64,000 bases of DNA from Tragulus kanchil (taxonomy: Eukaryota > Chordata > Mammalia > Artiodactyla > Tragulidae): NCBI GenBank assembly GCA_022376925.1, contig JAIOJX010000030.1, forward strand, positions 172,913,298 to 172,977,297. The letters run 5' to 3'. Shown here piece after piece: positions 11,614-24,493 of this stretch. The first letter of the stretch is position 1, and every line of letters begins with the position of its first letter. Made by a program: the position numbers and the translations under genes. A model generated the notes under the pieces. It searched no databases. It was not told the origin of the DNA and was given only the letters and a program-made list of their open reading frames with translations.

Positions 11614-12563
11614 CAGTGTAGGGCAGGCTCTGCTCATAAGATAGGTGATATCTCTAAGTCTAGGAAGGTAGCCTTGATACTAAATGTCCAAAAAAAGACA
11701 AGAAGAACCATATATACTGTTAGAAGAGTAAGTGCAAAGATGAAAGAAATTGATATAAAATACTTACATTAATAAATTCTCCTTCTACATTTAAATATTC
11801 AAGTCCTTTATATACAATGACTATATATTTGTGTGTGCTCATTCAAGTGTATATATGTATCTGTGCATATATGCATAAAGTATTAGTGTCCAGTCACTTC
11901 CCAGTTATTGGTCAAATATGTACAGATTTTGTCAAAGCAAATCAAATTTGGCATTTAAAGAGCTGACACCTGCACTTGCCCTGTGATCTTGTTCAAGTTA
12001 CCAAATCTAAGACTGTTTCCATCTAGAAAACAGAGATGTAAATGCACACATCAAAGATAGTTATAAGGATAAAACTGCAATGCCTTAATACGTAATACAT
12101 AAAGTGTTCGACATCTGGAAGCTGAAAAGAGTAAAGCAGCATAGCCGTGTAGTATTTTCAGCTGACAAATATATAATCAATAAAATAACTGAAGCACTAT
12201 CATATTCAAAACACTTTGTGAGATATGGAAAAGATTAGGAAGACTCTTTGGGAAATAATATGTTACCCTTGAAGCTAAAAAAATATCATGATTCAACTGT
12301 GACTGCCATCAAATTCTATATTCTTCCCACTATCCCGTAACCCAGGGTTCTGAAGTCCATGTCAAAGAAATTTTTTCTAGTTAAATAAATGGAATATGAT
12401 TTATTAAGAGGCTGTTGGTATCTTCCAGGACTTCTAGGATGCTGGCAATCCAGGAAGTGACTATCACACCAGGAGTGACATGCAAAGTCAGGCTGCCCTC
12501 CCTCTGGCTGACAAGTAGGCTAGGAAATCTAGAGTCTGGATATTTCAGCTGCAACGGTGAAGG

Positions 12564-12768
12564 ACAGGCTGCCCTGGTGACTCAGTGGTAAAGAATCCCC
12601 TGCCTATGCACAAGGTGTAGGTTTGATCACTGGGTCAGGAAGATCCCCTGGAAAAGGAAATGGTAACCAACTCTAGCATTCTTGCCTGGGAAACCCCATA
12701 TGCAGTGGAGCCTGGCAGTCCATGAGGTCACAAGAGTCAGATACGACTTAGCAACTAGACAACAACAA
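12564..12768 (+). mobile_element. Bov-tA SINE, duplicated copy
   Basis: Same element as 11409-11613, carried by duplication 3. Confidence 0.9.
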
Positions 12769-14223
12769 CAGTGTAGGGCAGGCTCTGCTCATAAGATAGG
12801 TGATATCTCTAAGTCTAGGAAGGTAGCCTTGATACTAAATGTCCAAAAAAAGACAAGAAGAACCATATATACTGTTAGAAGAGTAAGTGCAAAGATGAAA
12901 GAAATTGATATAAAATACTTACATTAATAAATTCTCCTTCTACATTTAAATATTCAAGTCCTTTATATACAATGACTATATATTTGTGTGTGCTCATTCA
13001 AGTGTATATATGTATCTGTGCATATATGCATAAAGTATTAGTGTCCAGTCACTTCCCAGTTATTGGTCAAATATGTACAGATTTTGTCAAAGCAAATCAA
13101 ATTTGGCATTTAAAGAGCTGACACCTGCACTTGCCCTGTGATCTTGTTCAAGTTACCAAATCTAAGACTGTTTCCATCTAGAAAACAGAGATGTAAATGC
13201 ACACATCAAAGATAGTTATAAGGATAAAACTGCAATGCCTTAATACGTAATACATAAAGTGTTCGACATCTGGAAGCTGAAAAGAGTAAAGCAGCATAGC
13301 CGTGTAGTATTTTCAGCTGACAAATATATAATCAATAAAATAACTGAAGCACTATCATATTCAAAACACTTTGTGAGATATGGAAAAGATTAGGGAAGAC
13401 TCTTTGGGGAAATAATATGTTACCTTGGCTCTATCGGAAAGGCAACTGATAAAACTGTTAATAGATTTTGAAATAATCAAGAAGAAGCCATGATTGCATG
13501 TTCCAACTGTGGAAAGACATATGAAGACTTGGAATACTGTCTCCTCTCTGTGTACTTTTTAGCTCTCTCAAACAGGAAATGAGAGTTGAGGCATTTAAAC
13601 TTCTAGACCCATTCCAACTCTGAGCTCCTGTTATTCTTATTTAGTCTTAGGCTTTAGTTCACCTACCTTTGACATATTGATTCTGAAAAAATTTATTTTC
13701 AGGCCAGAAATAAGTATCCAATGGCTAACATGTCCACTTGGGTTTTATTTTGATAATGCTGAAGTCCCTTCGATCAACCGTACAGTTCCAAGAGAGGTGG
13801 TTGCCTTCTCATAGTATCAAACACCCTTCCTCCTCCCAGTACACTTCTGGTAATGCTCCATGACCACCATGCAGTAAATCTTTACTAAGGATGGCATAAA
13901 TGATTTTTATTCAAACAAGCCATGAATTTGAGAGTCATTATTAAATATGTAGTTCATTTTGTGGATAATGCATGGCACTTGTAGTCACTTGGTAAGCAAT
14001 AGCTGAGTAAATGAATTAATATGTTAACTAAACTGTGGGACAAAGTTCGGCATAGATCAGAGTACCAGTTCCTAGATGAGTGACAGGGGAATAAAAATCA
14101 TTCTTTGTTGCAGAGAGTCTCTCTTGCTTTCTAAAAGGACGTATCTTTTATATTTCTGAATAGAGTGAGGATGAGAATCCTTACTGAAGAAGCCAAGTGA
14201 GATGATCTGTTTAAGGACTGGCA

Positions 14224-14277
14224 GTGTGTGTATGTGTGTGCGTTCATGTGTGTATAAGTTAGTGTGCGTGTGTGTGT
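14224..14277 (+). repeat. Imperfect (TG)n microsatellite
   Basis: TGTGTGTATGTGTGTGCG and following imperfect TG repeats, ending GTGCGTGTGTGTGTTGG. Confidence 0.85.
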
Positions 14278-14752
14278 TGGAGAAGAGAGAGATGGGAGGG
14301 TAAAGAAAGCTGCAGCCAGCTACACTGACTGCAGAGGTTGCAGAGAAAGGGAAAAGAAACAAAGTGTTCATGTATAGGTGAGGTAAATACAGAGGAGAAA
14401 CTGGAAGAAAATGTGGATAATTTCATAAACTCTGGCCATATGGTATGTGGTCTAGAGTGCTTTTCAAGGGTCTTCATGAAATTATCAGTAAATAACAATC
14501 CTTTTTAATATAACGTAGAGTTAGTTGTTCCTAGGATATGTCAAAATGCTGAGGTTTGCTTCTCAGAAGGCAGTGAGAGCAGAGGTTGTCACATTCAGGA
14601 TATGGATGCTAACAGTGCTATTTGCTCCAGGCAATCCCATGATAACCAAGTTCATGTGCCTTTTATATCAGTTTTTTTGATTTTTAATGTTGTTCAACTG
14701 CAAAATAAAAAGTACTAAATTACCCTCTCTCCCCACACCTGCCTCTCCCCTA

Positions 14753-14783
14753 CCACACACACACACATACACACACACACATC
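14753..14783 (+). repeat. (CA)n microsatellite
   Basis: CCACACACACACACATACAC followed by more CA units. Potentially polymorphic. Confidence 0.9.
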
Positions 14784-15438
14784 TCAGCACACCATAATAC
14801 TAAACCAGTGCATGCCTAGAGGGGCCATGCTGTTCAGAAACCACAATCAGAGCTTCCACCTAGAATCTCCTGAATGCCAAAGAAGCTTTAAACAGAATGA
14901 GGTGGAGGTGGGAGAGAATCATCTGAAGGGAGTGTTTACTTTGAGATTTGCACTCATATTTTAAGTGTCTGTGCATGTGTCAACAAATATTACCACTATT
15001 TGACTTGGAATATGAATGTTTTACTGAAGAAGGGATGAGTAATTTCCACATTTTTAAAATAAAATGTGTGCTGGAAAGAGAAATTGTAATAAATACTTAT
15101 GAAAACTACATTTAAGTATGTGTGAATCAGAAGTTTAAAGACAAAATGTGAATATAACTATAATAAATTCAAATGAAGTCCAACTGTATATTTTCTAGTT
15201 GATGGTCAATGTGGTTAGTCATTCCAAATTGTGTTTTTAAAAAATCTCACATGGAACAGATCACAGTTACTTAAGATTCAGGATAAGGATACAAATATTT
15301 TTAAAGCAGATTTTCTGGATAATCTACGAGAGCTTCACTTAAAAAATGGACAGGCCCAGTTCTGCATGTAAGCTATATTTTTGTGAAAGAGAATCTTTTG
15401 AGTGATAGTGTTACCTTTGTTCCATTTGAAGAAGTTCA

Positions 15439-15983
15439 AGTGTTAGTCACTCAGTTGTGCTTTTTTTTCTTTTTCTTTTTTTTAAAGATTTATTTATTTA
15501 TTTATTTTGGGCGGGGGTTGGGTTGGGGAGCGGGCGGGCCACTTCTATTGGTCTTTCATTTCTCTATTTTCATCTGTCTTTGTTCTGTGGCTCCTGTGGG
15601 CCTCCCATCGCGGTGGCGTCTGTCGTTGCAGAGCGCCGGCTCTGGGCGCATGCGCTCCAGAGCTCTGACTCGGTGATTGGACACATCGGTCCAGCCGCTC
15701 CGCGGCATGTGGGATCTTCCCAGGCCAGGGATCGAACTGGCGCCCCTTGCACTGCAAGGCAGTGTCCTTACCCACTGGACCTCCAGGGGAAGCCCTCAGT
15801 TGTGCTTTACTCTTTGTGAACACATGGATTGTAGCCTCCTAGGTTCCTCTGTCCATGGGATTTTCCAGGCAAGAATACTGGAGTGGGTAGTTATTCCCTT
15901 CTCCAGTGGATCTTCCCAATCCAGGGAGCAAATCTGGGTCTCCTGTGTTGTAGGCAGATTCTTTACTGTATCCACCAGGGAAA
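15439..15983 (-). mobile_element. Bov-tA SINE, split by a CHR SINE
   Basis: Minus-strand Bov-tA in two parts, 15439-15462 (AGTGTTAGTCACTCAGTTG) and 15795-15983 (ATGGATTGTAGCCTCCTAGG, TCCATGGGATTTTCCAGGC, TCTCCTGTGTTGTAGGC, ending in the tRNA-type head CACCAGGGAAAC). The interruption is exactly the CHR SINE at 15463-15794. Confidence 0.9.
15463..15794 (-). mobile_element. CHR-type SINE inserted in Bov-tA
   Basis: Minus-strand, full-length, CpG-rich CHR-type element: T-rich tail, then GGCCACTTCTATTGGTCTTT, TGGGCGCATGCGCTCCAG, GGGATCGAACTGGCGCCCC and the head GGACCTCCAGGGGAAGCCC at the right. It has a 13-bp target duplication, CTCAGTTGTGCTT, at 15450-15462 and 15795-15807. This shows the element is younger than the Bov-tA copy it entered. 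Confidence 0.95.
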
Positions 15984-16669
15984 CAACTTCTTGCATTTAT
16001 GTAAACTTAAATAAAATGATTTATATGGAAAAAATACTTTAGTTCAACCTTTCCATTTTTTCATATTCACCCAGTACTCTTCATAAATAGCTCAAATTAG
16101 TGATATTCTACTATTTCTTTTATTTATGTATTTACTCATCAAATATTTATGTGGCACTGCTTAGATATTTTGCTCAGCACCAATACAGCACAAACAGAAT
16201 AGAACCCTTTTTCCTCTTAACGTACTAGATACCACAACAGATGGATATGAAAAAAAAAATACAAATGAATATTTAATGAATAAAAGGGAATACAACACAA
16301 ATTCCCCATTCATCATGACCTTATATCAAAGTGGGTTTGTTAAGTCCTAGAATATAAACTCTTGAAAAACATTATCAAAAACAGAAATAAAAATGCTTTA
16401 CTTTCTATCTAAAATATTATTGAATCCCAACTGAAATTTCTCAGCAACTTTTGTTATTGCCATAGCGTCCCAAAGGATATTATATCCTGCCAGAGAAAAG
16501 ATGCCTATGGAGACTCAGAGGTCAGCTCTGACAAGAGCTTGGTTTGTGCGATTAGGTCAGTGACTTAACATAGCTAGGTCCCACTCTCTTCATCAGTTTT
16601 ATCTATAAGGTAGGAGGATGGCTCAAATATTCTCTGAGATCTCTCTAGTACCAAAACGTAGTGTTTCTC
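15984..16669. other. No gene recognised
   Basis: AT-rich unique sequence with no recognised feature. Confidence 0.5.
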
Positions 16670-17081
16670 AAATGACGGCCTTCATCCAATTCAGGGATGT
16701 TTGTTAGGATAACTTCAAACACTAAGGCAGTGACTGAGATTTGAGGCATTTTCTCAACACAACATAACTACACCCATCCTAAATGATAAAGGGGATGTAC
16801 GAGAAAAATGACTGTATAACCAATAGGTTTGTTCTGTCTTCATTCTTCTTCCAATGTAAAGGTCACAAGGTTTACTCTCACTGAAGTATGGCTATTACCA
16901 AAAGAGAGTGAGAGAGAAACAGATTTGATCTTTTTCTATACACCATTTGCTAGGTGCTGATTTTCAAACTGAAAACTCAGTTTGTTCTTTTATCCTTCAC
17001 TCCTGCACTCTTAAACTAAGTTTGGTTGATTTGGGTATATTTTGTAAGCAGTATCATTTAAACATATTTACTCAAAGGGTA

Positions 17082-17292
17082 GGCTTCCATGGCATCTCAA
17101 AAGTGAAGAATGACACCAGCCAAGCAGGAGACACAGGTTAGATCCCTGGGTCGGGAAGATACCTTGGAGTAGGAAAATGCAATCAGTTCCAGTATTCTTG
17201 TCTGGGAAATTGTACAACAGAGGAAGCCGATGGGCCACAGTCCATGGGGTTGCAGAGTCAGACACGACTCAGCGACTAAACAACAACAGCAA
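17082..17292 (+). mobile_element. Bov-tA SINE with target duplication
   Basis: Head GGCTTCCATGGCATCTCAAA, B-box-like GGTTAGATCCC, the Bov-A body and CAACAACAGCAA end. Direct repeats CTCAAAGGGTA at 17071-17081 and 17293-17303 look like the original target duplication. Copy at 18251-18461. Confidence 0.9.
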
Positions 17293-18250
17293 CTCAAAGG
17301 GTATAGCGTGGGTTGTAAAAACTCAGCAGAGACTCACTGTAGTTGCTGGACCTGGCTCTCCTGCTCTGATTCCCCATTTTTGCCATGAAGACTGCATCAC
17401 CATTTTGTATCACTTTTCAGCCCAATTAGAGATCCTTCTAGATGTAGTAATCCCAAGGTCCTTTAGGGTTCAAGCCATTATTATCTTCCAGAAGTATCCT
17501 CAGTCATGTGAAAATGCCAAGCCTGGATCAGGCTGACTCATTCAGAACCTGTCTGTTCATAAACCACCCACCACTAACATGTGGAACTCCAACACCAAGC
17601 TGGAGGCTCCCACATATCAAACTCTGGTTAACGAAATCCAACCCACAATGTAACACCTGCCAGTGACAATATTATGACTGTAACTCACGCTGCTCAAGTG
17701 CTGACCACAGCACAACAAGATTTTACTTTGTGATATTTTTTATGACTTATTCTGAAGCCAAGTTGGGGGAAGCAAAAAAGAACCATGGATGGCCATGAAC
17801 TGCTGGTAACTGGACTTTTCTGATCTACTTCTAGCATTAAATGACGGCCTTCATCCAATTCAGGGATGTTTGTTAGGATAACTTCAAACACTAAGGCAGT
17901 GACTGAGATTTGAGGCATTTTCTCAACACAACATAACTACACCCATCCTAAATGATAAAGGGGATGTACGAGAAAAATGACTGTATAACCAATAGGTTTG
18001 TTCTGTCTTCATTCTTCTTCCAATGTAAAGGTCACAAGGTTTACTCTCACTGAAGTATGGCTATTACCAAAAGAGAGTGAGAGAGAAACAGATTTGATCT
18101 TTTTCTATACACCATTTGCTAGGTGCTGATTTTCAAACTGAAAACTCAGTTTGTTCTTTTATCCTTCACTCCTGCACTCTTAAACTAAGTTTGGTTGATT
18201 TGGGTATATTTTGTAAGCAGTATCATTTAAACATATTTACTCAAAGGGTA

Positions 18251-18461
18251 GGCTTCCATGGCATCTCAAAAGTGAAGAATGACACCAGCCAAGCAGGAGA
18301 CACAGGTTAGATCCCTGGGTCGGGAAGATACCTTGGAGTAGGAAAATGCAATCAGTTCCAGTATTCTTGTCTGGGAAATTGTACAACAGAGGAAGCCGAT
18401 GGGCCACAGTCCATGGGGTTGCAGAGTCAGACACGACTCAGCGACTAAACAACAACAGCAA
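18251..18461 (+). mobile_element. Bov-tA SINE, duplicated copy
   Basis: Same element as 17082-17292 including its target repeats, shifted by 1,169 bp. Confidence 0.9.
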
Positions 18462-19007
18462 CTCAAAGGGTATAGCGTGGGTTGTAAAAACTCAGCAGAG
18501 ACTCACTGTAGTTGCTGGACCTGGCTCTCCTGCTCTGATTCCCCATTTTTGCCATGAAGACTGCATCACCATTTTGTATCACTTTTCAGCCCAATTAGAG
18601 ATCCTTCTAGATGTAGTAATCCCAAGGTCCTTTAGGGTTCAAGCCATTATTATCTTCCAGAAGTATCCTCAGTCATGTGAAAATGCCAAGCCTGGATCAG
18701 GCTGACTCATTCAGAACCTGTCTGTTCATAAACCACCCACCACTAACATGTGGAACTCCAACACCAAGCTGGAGGCTCCCACATATCAAACTCTGGTTAA
18801 CGAAATCCAACCCACAATGTAACACCTGCCAGTGACAATATTATGACTGTAACTCACGCTGCTCAAGTGCTGACCACAGCACAACAAGATTTTACTTTGT
18901 GATATTTTTTATGACTTATTCTGAAGCCAAGTTGGGGGAAGCAAAAAAGAACCATGGATGGCCATGAACTGCTGGTAACTGGACTTTTCTGATCTACTTC
19001 TAGCATT

Positions 19008-19834
19008 CAGACCTGAGACATAATTCCCTAAACATTTATGGAAAGAAATAATGGTCCTATTCTTCAGTCCTAAGTAATAATTCATAGTCTGAACTATGTT
19101 ACTGATCGTGTGTCTTTTTATGCCAATTTTATTTCTGCTGGTAAATAACAATCCATTTAATTACAGAAATAAATCTGCTATGCCATCACCATGAACTTGA
19201 AAGTGATAAAAAAAGTGTAATAAAAATAAAATAAGTCCCAGAAATAAAGGCTCAATTTGATGTCATTCTTTGGCTTCACCACAGCTTTATTTTAGTCCTT
19301 AAAGTCCTTCTGACTCCCTGAGCATGGCTGCCCAGTGGAGATAATTGCTAGTCCTTCATATTAGCAGTCACCTTTCTGAGTTGTCTTTGTTACAACTAGT
19401 TTCTTATTAGTTCCAGGCTCTCTGTCTGGCAGCCTGAACTTTTGTCTGTGCTGTATATTCTTTTCTCTTTCTCTTGCCATTTTCCCCTCTCTTTCTCTGC
19501 TATGATCTTCCTGTCCTAGAAAAGGTAATTTCACACATACTGAATTACTGCAATTTAGGTCAGAGAGACCAGGCACCATGAAAATAAGATCTTTATTTAG
19601 AAAAAAAAAAATGTTTCTGATCTATTTCTCCTGTTAGACTTGTGAGAGTCTCACCTTCTCTCCTGTTATATTGTGAAAAAGACAGTTTTAAAGCATCTTT
19701 TTAAAAACTCCTGAGAGGCACAAATATGCTAGCATCTTCCCACAATCTGTTTAGGGTAAACAGATTATTTCCTAAGATTTCCACATTTAAGGAAACAAAA
19801 GCTTCAGATTTGGATCCTTCTTTTGATGTCATCA
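19008..19834. other. No gene recognised
   Basis: Unique sequence. The minus-strand frame at 19361-19579 is arginine/glutamate-rich because it reads a pyrimidine-rich stretch (TTTTCTCTTTCTCTTGCC). No repeat was identified. Confidence 0.5.
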
Positions 19835-20040
19835 GGGTTTCCCAGCTGGCTCAGTGGTAAAGAACCCACCTGTTAATATAGGAGATACAGGAGACATGGC
19901 TTCAATCCCTGAGTCAGAAAGATTTTCTGAAGCAGGAAATCGCTACCCACCAGTATTCTTGCCTGGAAAATTCCATGGACAGAGGAACCTGGTGGGTTAC
20001 AGCCCATGGGGCCGAAAAGAGTTGGACTTAGCAACTGACC
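19835..20040 (+). mobile_element. Bov-tA SINE
   Basis: Head GGGTTTCCCAGCTGGCTCAG, B-box-like GCTTCAATCCC, CAGTATTCTTGCCTGG and GAGTTGGACTTAGCAACTGA. The 3' (AAC)n is lost. Older copy. Confidence 0.88.
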
Positions 20041-20261
20041 CGTGACTTGCTTCAAACCAGATCTGATGCATGACTTTTTTATGCTAACATCAATGGAGTT
20101 GGGGGCAGTTAGAGTGCTGTAATGGTTTGGGTTTTCAAAATTTGTCAGTTTTTAGGGGATTATTTTAAAGGGTTAAATTTTGTTTTGCATTTACTAATAA
20201 ATACTCATTTGTTCTCTGTGGGAGGGAGAGAACAAATATATCCTCATACACTGTGTTGACA

Positions 20262-20410
20262 TACTTCCAAGTGCTTTGCAAACATTATATCATTGTATCA
20301 AATACAACAATCTAATTTTATAAATGAAGAAACTGAGATTTTGAAAGTTCAAGCAACTTGCCTAAAATTACATAGCTCAAAAGTGCTACTGTCAGCACTA
20401 AATCCTCCAG
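20262..20410 (+). mobile_element. MIR SINE remnant
   Basis: AAGTGCTTTGCAAACATTAT, then ATGAAGAAACTGAGATTTTG, AAGCAACTTGCCTAAAATTA and CATAGCTCA follow the MIR order. Its right part recurs at about 21391-21500 through duplication 5. Confidence 0.7.
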
Positions 20411-22487
20411 GTGGACAGCAAAAGGTTCTAACTCCATTACTCCTGGATTTGTCCACCCCTCCCACCACCTGTCACCAAATGACTAAACAGTGTGACTGAG
20501 TCTAAGGCCAAAAACACTGCTAAAGACCTTTAAGGGAAAGATTGCAAGACCAGATGCTGCAGGGCATGCAGAGGGAGATAAAAAGGGAACTCACCCGAGG
20601 CAAAATTTTCTAGAGAGAGAAAAATGAAGCAAACAGAAAAGGCCATTTCCTGCTTTCTGACTGACCACCTGGTCCAACCAGTGTTTACTCTTTACCCAGA
20701 AGGGACATGACACTGATAGATGAGGTGGTTTGCTTGATTTTACTTTTTTGCAAGACTTTAGTCATATCTTTCCAGCAGATGCCTCGAGAATCTATCAAGG
20801 ACTTTATAGCATGCAAGTCATCTTAACATACTAAGGCTAAGGTAGCTAGAGGAACAACATCTCTACAGGACACGTAAAAATAAGATGTAAAGGAGAAAAT
20901 GGATCTTGAATCAAATGCATATGACTGTGTTGCTTGAGAGAAGGCAGTGCTGGTGACTTCACATATATCTGAACAGAAACTGAGAGTCTAAAGCTTATGC
21001 CTGGAAGTGATCCTGATGCTGCTCTGATTAAGGTTAAATAGAAAATATCTTTCCCAAATGGCATCTTTTACCCTACTATATGTGATAGCCCATGATAAGT
21101 ACCAGGCATTCAGAGGCAAACACAAATCACCCATAGTCTTCCCATCAAGGGGCTGCAATGTCCAAGGGAGACAGACAAAGAGCATATTATAGAAAAGTGC
21201 AAATCAAAACTACAATGAGACATCACCTTACATCAGTCAGAATGGTTATGGTCAAAATGTCTACAAACAGTAAATGCTGGAGACGGTGTGGAGAAAAGGG
21301 CACCCTCTTGCACTGCTGGTGGCAATGTACATTGATACAACCACTATGGAAGACAGTGTAGAGATTCCTTAAAAAACTAGGAATAAAACCATCAAATACA
21401 ACAATCTAATTTTATAAATGAAGAAACTGAGATTTTGAAAGTTCAAGCAACTTGCCTAAAATTACATAGCTCAAAAGTGCTACTGTCAGCACTAAATCCT
21501 CCAGGTGGACAGCAAAGGTTCTAACTCCATTACTCCTGGATTTGTCCACCCCTCCCACCACCTGTCACCAAATGACTAAACAGTGTGACTGAGTCTAAGG
21601 CCAAAAACACTGCTAAAGACCTTTAAGGGAAAGATTGCAAGACCAGATGCTGCAGGGCATGCAGAGGGAGATAAAAAGGGAACTCACCCGAGGCAAAATT
21701 TTCTAGAGAGAGAAAAATGAAGCAAACAGAAAAGGCCATTTCCTGCTTTCTGACTGACCACCTGGTCCAACCAGTGTTTACTCTTTACCCAGAAGGGACA
21801 TGACACTGATAGATGAGGTGGTTTGCTTGATTTTACTTTTTTGCAAGACTTTAGTCATATCTTTCCAGCAGATGCCTCGAGAATCTATCAAGGACTTTAT
21901 AGCATGCAAGTCATCTTAACATACTAAGGCTAAGGTAGCTAGAGGAACAACATCTCTACAGGACACGTAAAAATAAGATGTAAAGGAGAAAATGGATCTT
22001 GAATCAAATGCATATGACTGTGTTGCTTGAGAGAAGGCAGTGCTGGTGACTTCACATATATCTGAACAGAAACTGAGAGTCTAAAGCTTATGCCTGGAAG
22101 TGATCCTGATGCTGCTCTGATTAAGGTTAAATAGAAAATATCTTTCCCAAATGGCATCTTTTACCCTACTATATGTGATAGCCCATGATAAGTACCAGGC
22201 ATTCAGAGGCAAACACAAATCACCCATAGTCTTCCCATCAAGGGGCTGCAATGTCCAAGGGAGACAGACAAAGAGCATATTATAGAAAAGTGCAAATCAA
22301 AACTACAATGAGACATCACCTTACATCAGTCAGAATGGTTATGGTCAAAATGTCTACAAACAGTAAATGCTGGAGACGGTGTGGAGAAAAGGGCACCCTC
22401 TTGCACTGCTGGTGGCAATGTACATTGATACAACCACTATGGAAGACAGTGTAGAGATTCCTTAAAAAACTAGGAATAAAACCATCA
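20297..22487. repeat. Direct duplication 5 (offset 1,094 bp)
   Basis: Positions 20297-21394 recur at 21391-22487. The copies overlap by ATCA at the junction. Copy A stops in the middle of an L1 3' region (AATAAAACCATCA) and copy B carries on correctly into CATGACCCAAC. One single-base homopolymer difference (GCAAAAGG against GCAAAGG). Confidence 0.95.
21198..21394 (+). mobile_element. L1 3' fragment, truncated at a duplication junction
   Basis: GTGCAAATCAAAACTACAAT onward is L1 ORF2 tail. It is cut at 21394 by the junction of duplication 5; the same sequence at 22291 continues properly. Confidence 0.8.
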
Positions 22488-23147
22488 CATGACCCAACAT
22501 TCCAACTACGAGGGATATAGCCTGAGGAAAGCAAACCTGAAAAAGTCACACATACCCCAATGTCCACTGCAGTACCATTTACGATAACTAGAACATGGAA
22601 TCAACCCAGATGCCCATCAACAGATGAATGGATAAAGAAGCTGTGATACAATGAACTATAACTCAGCCATAACAAGGAATGCATTGGACTGAGTTCTAAT
22701 GAGGTGGTTGAACCTAATGCCTACTATGCAGAGTGAAGCAAGTCAGAAAAAGTAAAAGAAGTATCATATACTAATGTATATATATGGAATCTAGAAAGAT
22801 GGTAGTGATGAAATTATGTGTAGGGCAGCAATGGAGACACAGACATAGAGAACAGACTTATGGAGTAGGGAGGAGAGGAGAAAGGAGATGGGATGTATGG
22901 AGAGAACAACCTGGAAACTTACATTCCCATTTCTAAGACAGATATCCAATAACAATTTGGTACATGACTCTGGCCACTCAAACTGGGGCTCTGTAGCAAC
23001 CTAGAGGGGTGGGATGGGGAGGGAAGTGAGAGAGAGGTTCAAGAGGGAGGGGAACTATGTATACCTACGCCTGATCCATGCTGATGTTTGGCAGAAATCA
23101 ACACAATTCTGTAAAGCAAGTATCCTTCATTGAAAAAGTAAATTAAT
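22291..23147 (+). mobile_element. L1 LINE 3' end (ORF2 tail and 3' UTR)
   Basis: Contains GACATCACCTTACATCAGTC, GGTGGCAATGTACATTGATA, AGATGAATGGATAAAGAAGC, ATATATGGAATCTAGAAAGA and the 3' UTR segment CTGATCCATGCTGATGTTTG ... GAAAAAGTAAATTAATC. It is 5'-truncated and broken by stops. Its last part recurs at 23832-24240 by duplication 6. Confidence 0.85.
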
Positions 23148-23401
23148 CAAATATAAGCATATTAATGCACAAATACAAATCTAACTATAGGTGATGGTTA
23201 GGACTATACCGAATGGCACTGGTGGGAAGTGAGGAGGTAGTGAGAACAAAGAAGTGAAACTACTTTAAGTTGGTGGGTCAGTGACTCATTGTGCAGTCAC
23301 AGCTTCAACTGAATTTTCTGTCCCTTTAAAATGACCATCTTGACACTATGCAGTGATATTTAGTGTTGTTTTGAAGACATAGCTGGTGTATTTGTTTGTT
23401 T

Positions 23402-23677
23402 GTTTTTTTTATTTTTTTGGCCACTTACATTGGTCTTTCATTTATTTATTTTCATCCATCTTTGTTCTTTGGCCTGTGTGGGCCTCCCATTGCAGTGGCC
23501 TCTCTTGGTGCAGAGCACTGGCTCTGGGCGCATGCGCTCCAGAGCTCTGGCTCAGTAGTTAGACACAATGGTCCAGCGGATCCACAGCATGACGGATCTC
23601 CCCAGGCCAGGGATCGAACCGGTGCCCCGTGCAGTGCAAGGTGGTGTCCTTACCCACTGGACCACCAGAGAAGTCCT
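23402..23677 (-). mobile_element. CHR-type SINE
   Basis: T-rich tail, GGCCACTTACATTGGTCTTT, GGGCGCATGCGCTCCAG, GGGATCGAACCGGTGCCCC and head ACCACCAGAGAAGTCC at the right end. Copy at 24494-24769 through duplication 6. Confidence 0.92.
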
Positions 23678-24493
23678 GTATAATATGTTTGATCTGCTAT
23701 AAGGGTTTGTCATATCTGGAAACTCCATTACTAGGTCAAAGGTTCATGACCAGCCTGCTTCAGATACCTTGAGCAAGGGTCACTAAAAGTATTTACTTTT
23801 AAATTTTGATATATTTATATATAGCAGAACCAAGTCAGAAAAAGTAAAAGAAGTATCATATACTAATGTATATATATGGAATCTAGAAAGATGGTAGTGA
23901 TGAAATTATGTGTAGGGCAGCAATGGAGACACAGACATAGAGAACAGACTTATGGAGTAGGGAGGAGAGGAGAAAGGAGATGGGATGTATGGAGAGAACA
24001 ACCTGGAAACTTACATTCCCATTTCTAAGACAGATATCCAATAACAATTTGGTACATGACTCTGGCCACTCAAACTGGGGCTCTGTAGCAACCTAGAGGG
24101 GTGGGATGGGGAGGGAAGTGAGAGAGCGGCTCAAGAGGGAGGGGAACTATGTATACCTACGCCTGATCCATGCTGATGTTTGGCAGAAATCAACACAATT
24201 CTGTAAAGCAAGTATCCTTCATTGAAAAAGTAAATTAATCAAATATAAGCATATTAATGCACAAATACAAATCTAACTATAGGTGATGGTTAGGACTATA
24301 CCGAATGGCACTGGTGGGAAGTGAGGAGGTAGTGAGAACAAAGAAGTGAAACTACTTTAAGTTGGTGGGTCAGTGACTCATTGTGCAGTCACAGCTTCAA
24401 CTGAATTTTCTGTCCCTTTAAAATGACCATCTTGACACTATGCAGTGATATTTAGTGTTGTTTTGAAGACATAGCTGGTGTATTTGTTTGTTT

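Larger units (their letters stand above)
11148..13425. repeat. Direct duplication 3 (offset 1,155 bp)
   Basis: Positions 11148-12269 recur at 12303-13425. The bridge 12270-12302 (CTTGAAGCTAAAAAAATATC...) is not found at the end of copy B. Single-base indels appear only near the right end (TTAGGAAGAC against TTAGGGAAGAC; TTTGGGAAAT against TTTGGGGAAAT). The 81-codon frames at 11527 and 12682 are SINE shadows. Confidence 0.95.
13426..15438. other. No gene recognised; two microsatellites inside
   Basis: Unique DNA. Frames on minus at 14072-14371 and 14259-14498 cross a (TG)n tract and have no domain. No RNA gene seen. Confidence 0.5.
16670..19007. repeat. Direct duplication 4 (unit 1,169 bp, exact junction)
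   Basis: Positions 16670-17838 recur at 17839-19007 with no filler: the second unit starts on the base after the first ends (CTAGCATT, then AAATGACGG). The units appear identical over their length. All frames in unit 1 (e.g. 16947, 17177) reappear 1,169 bp downstream. Confidence 0.95.
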
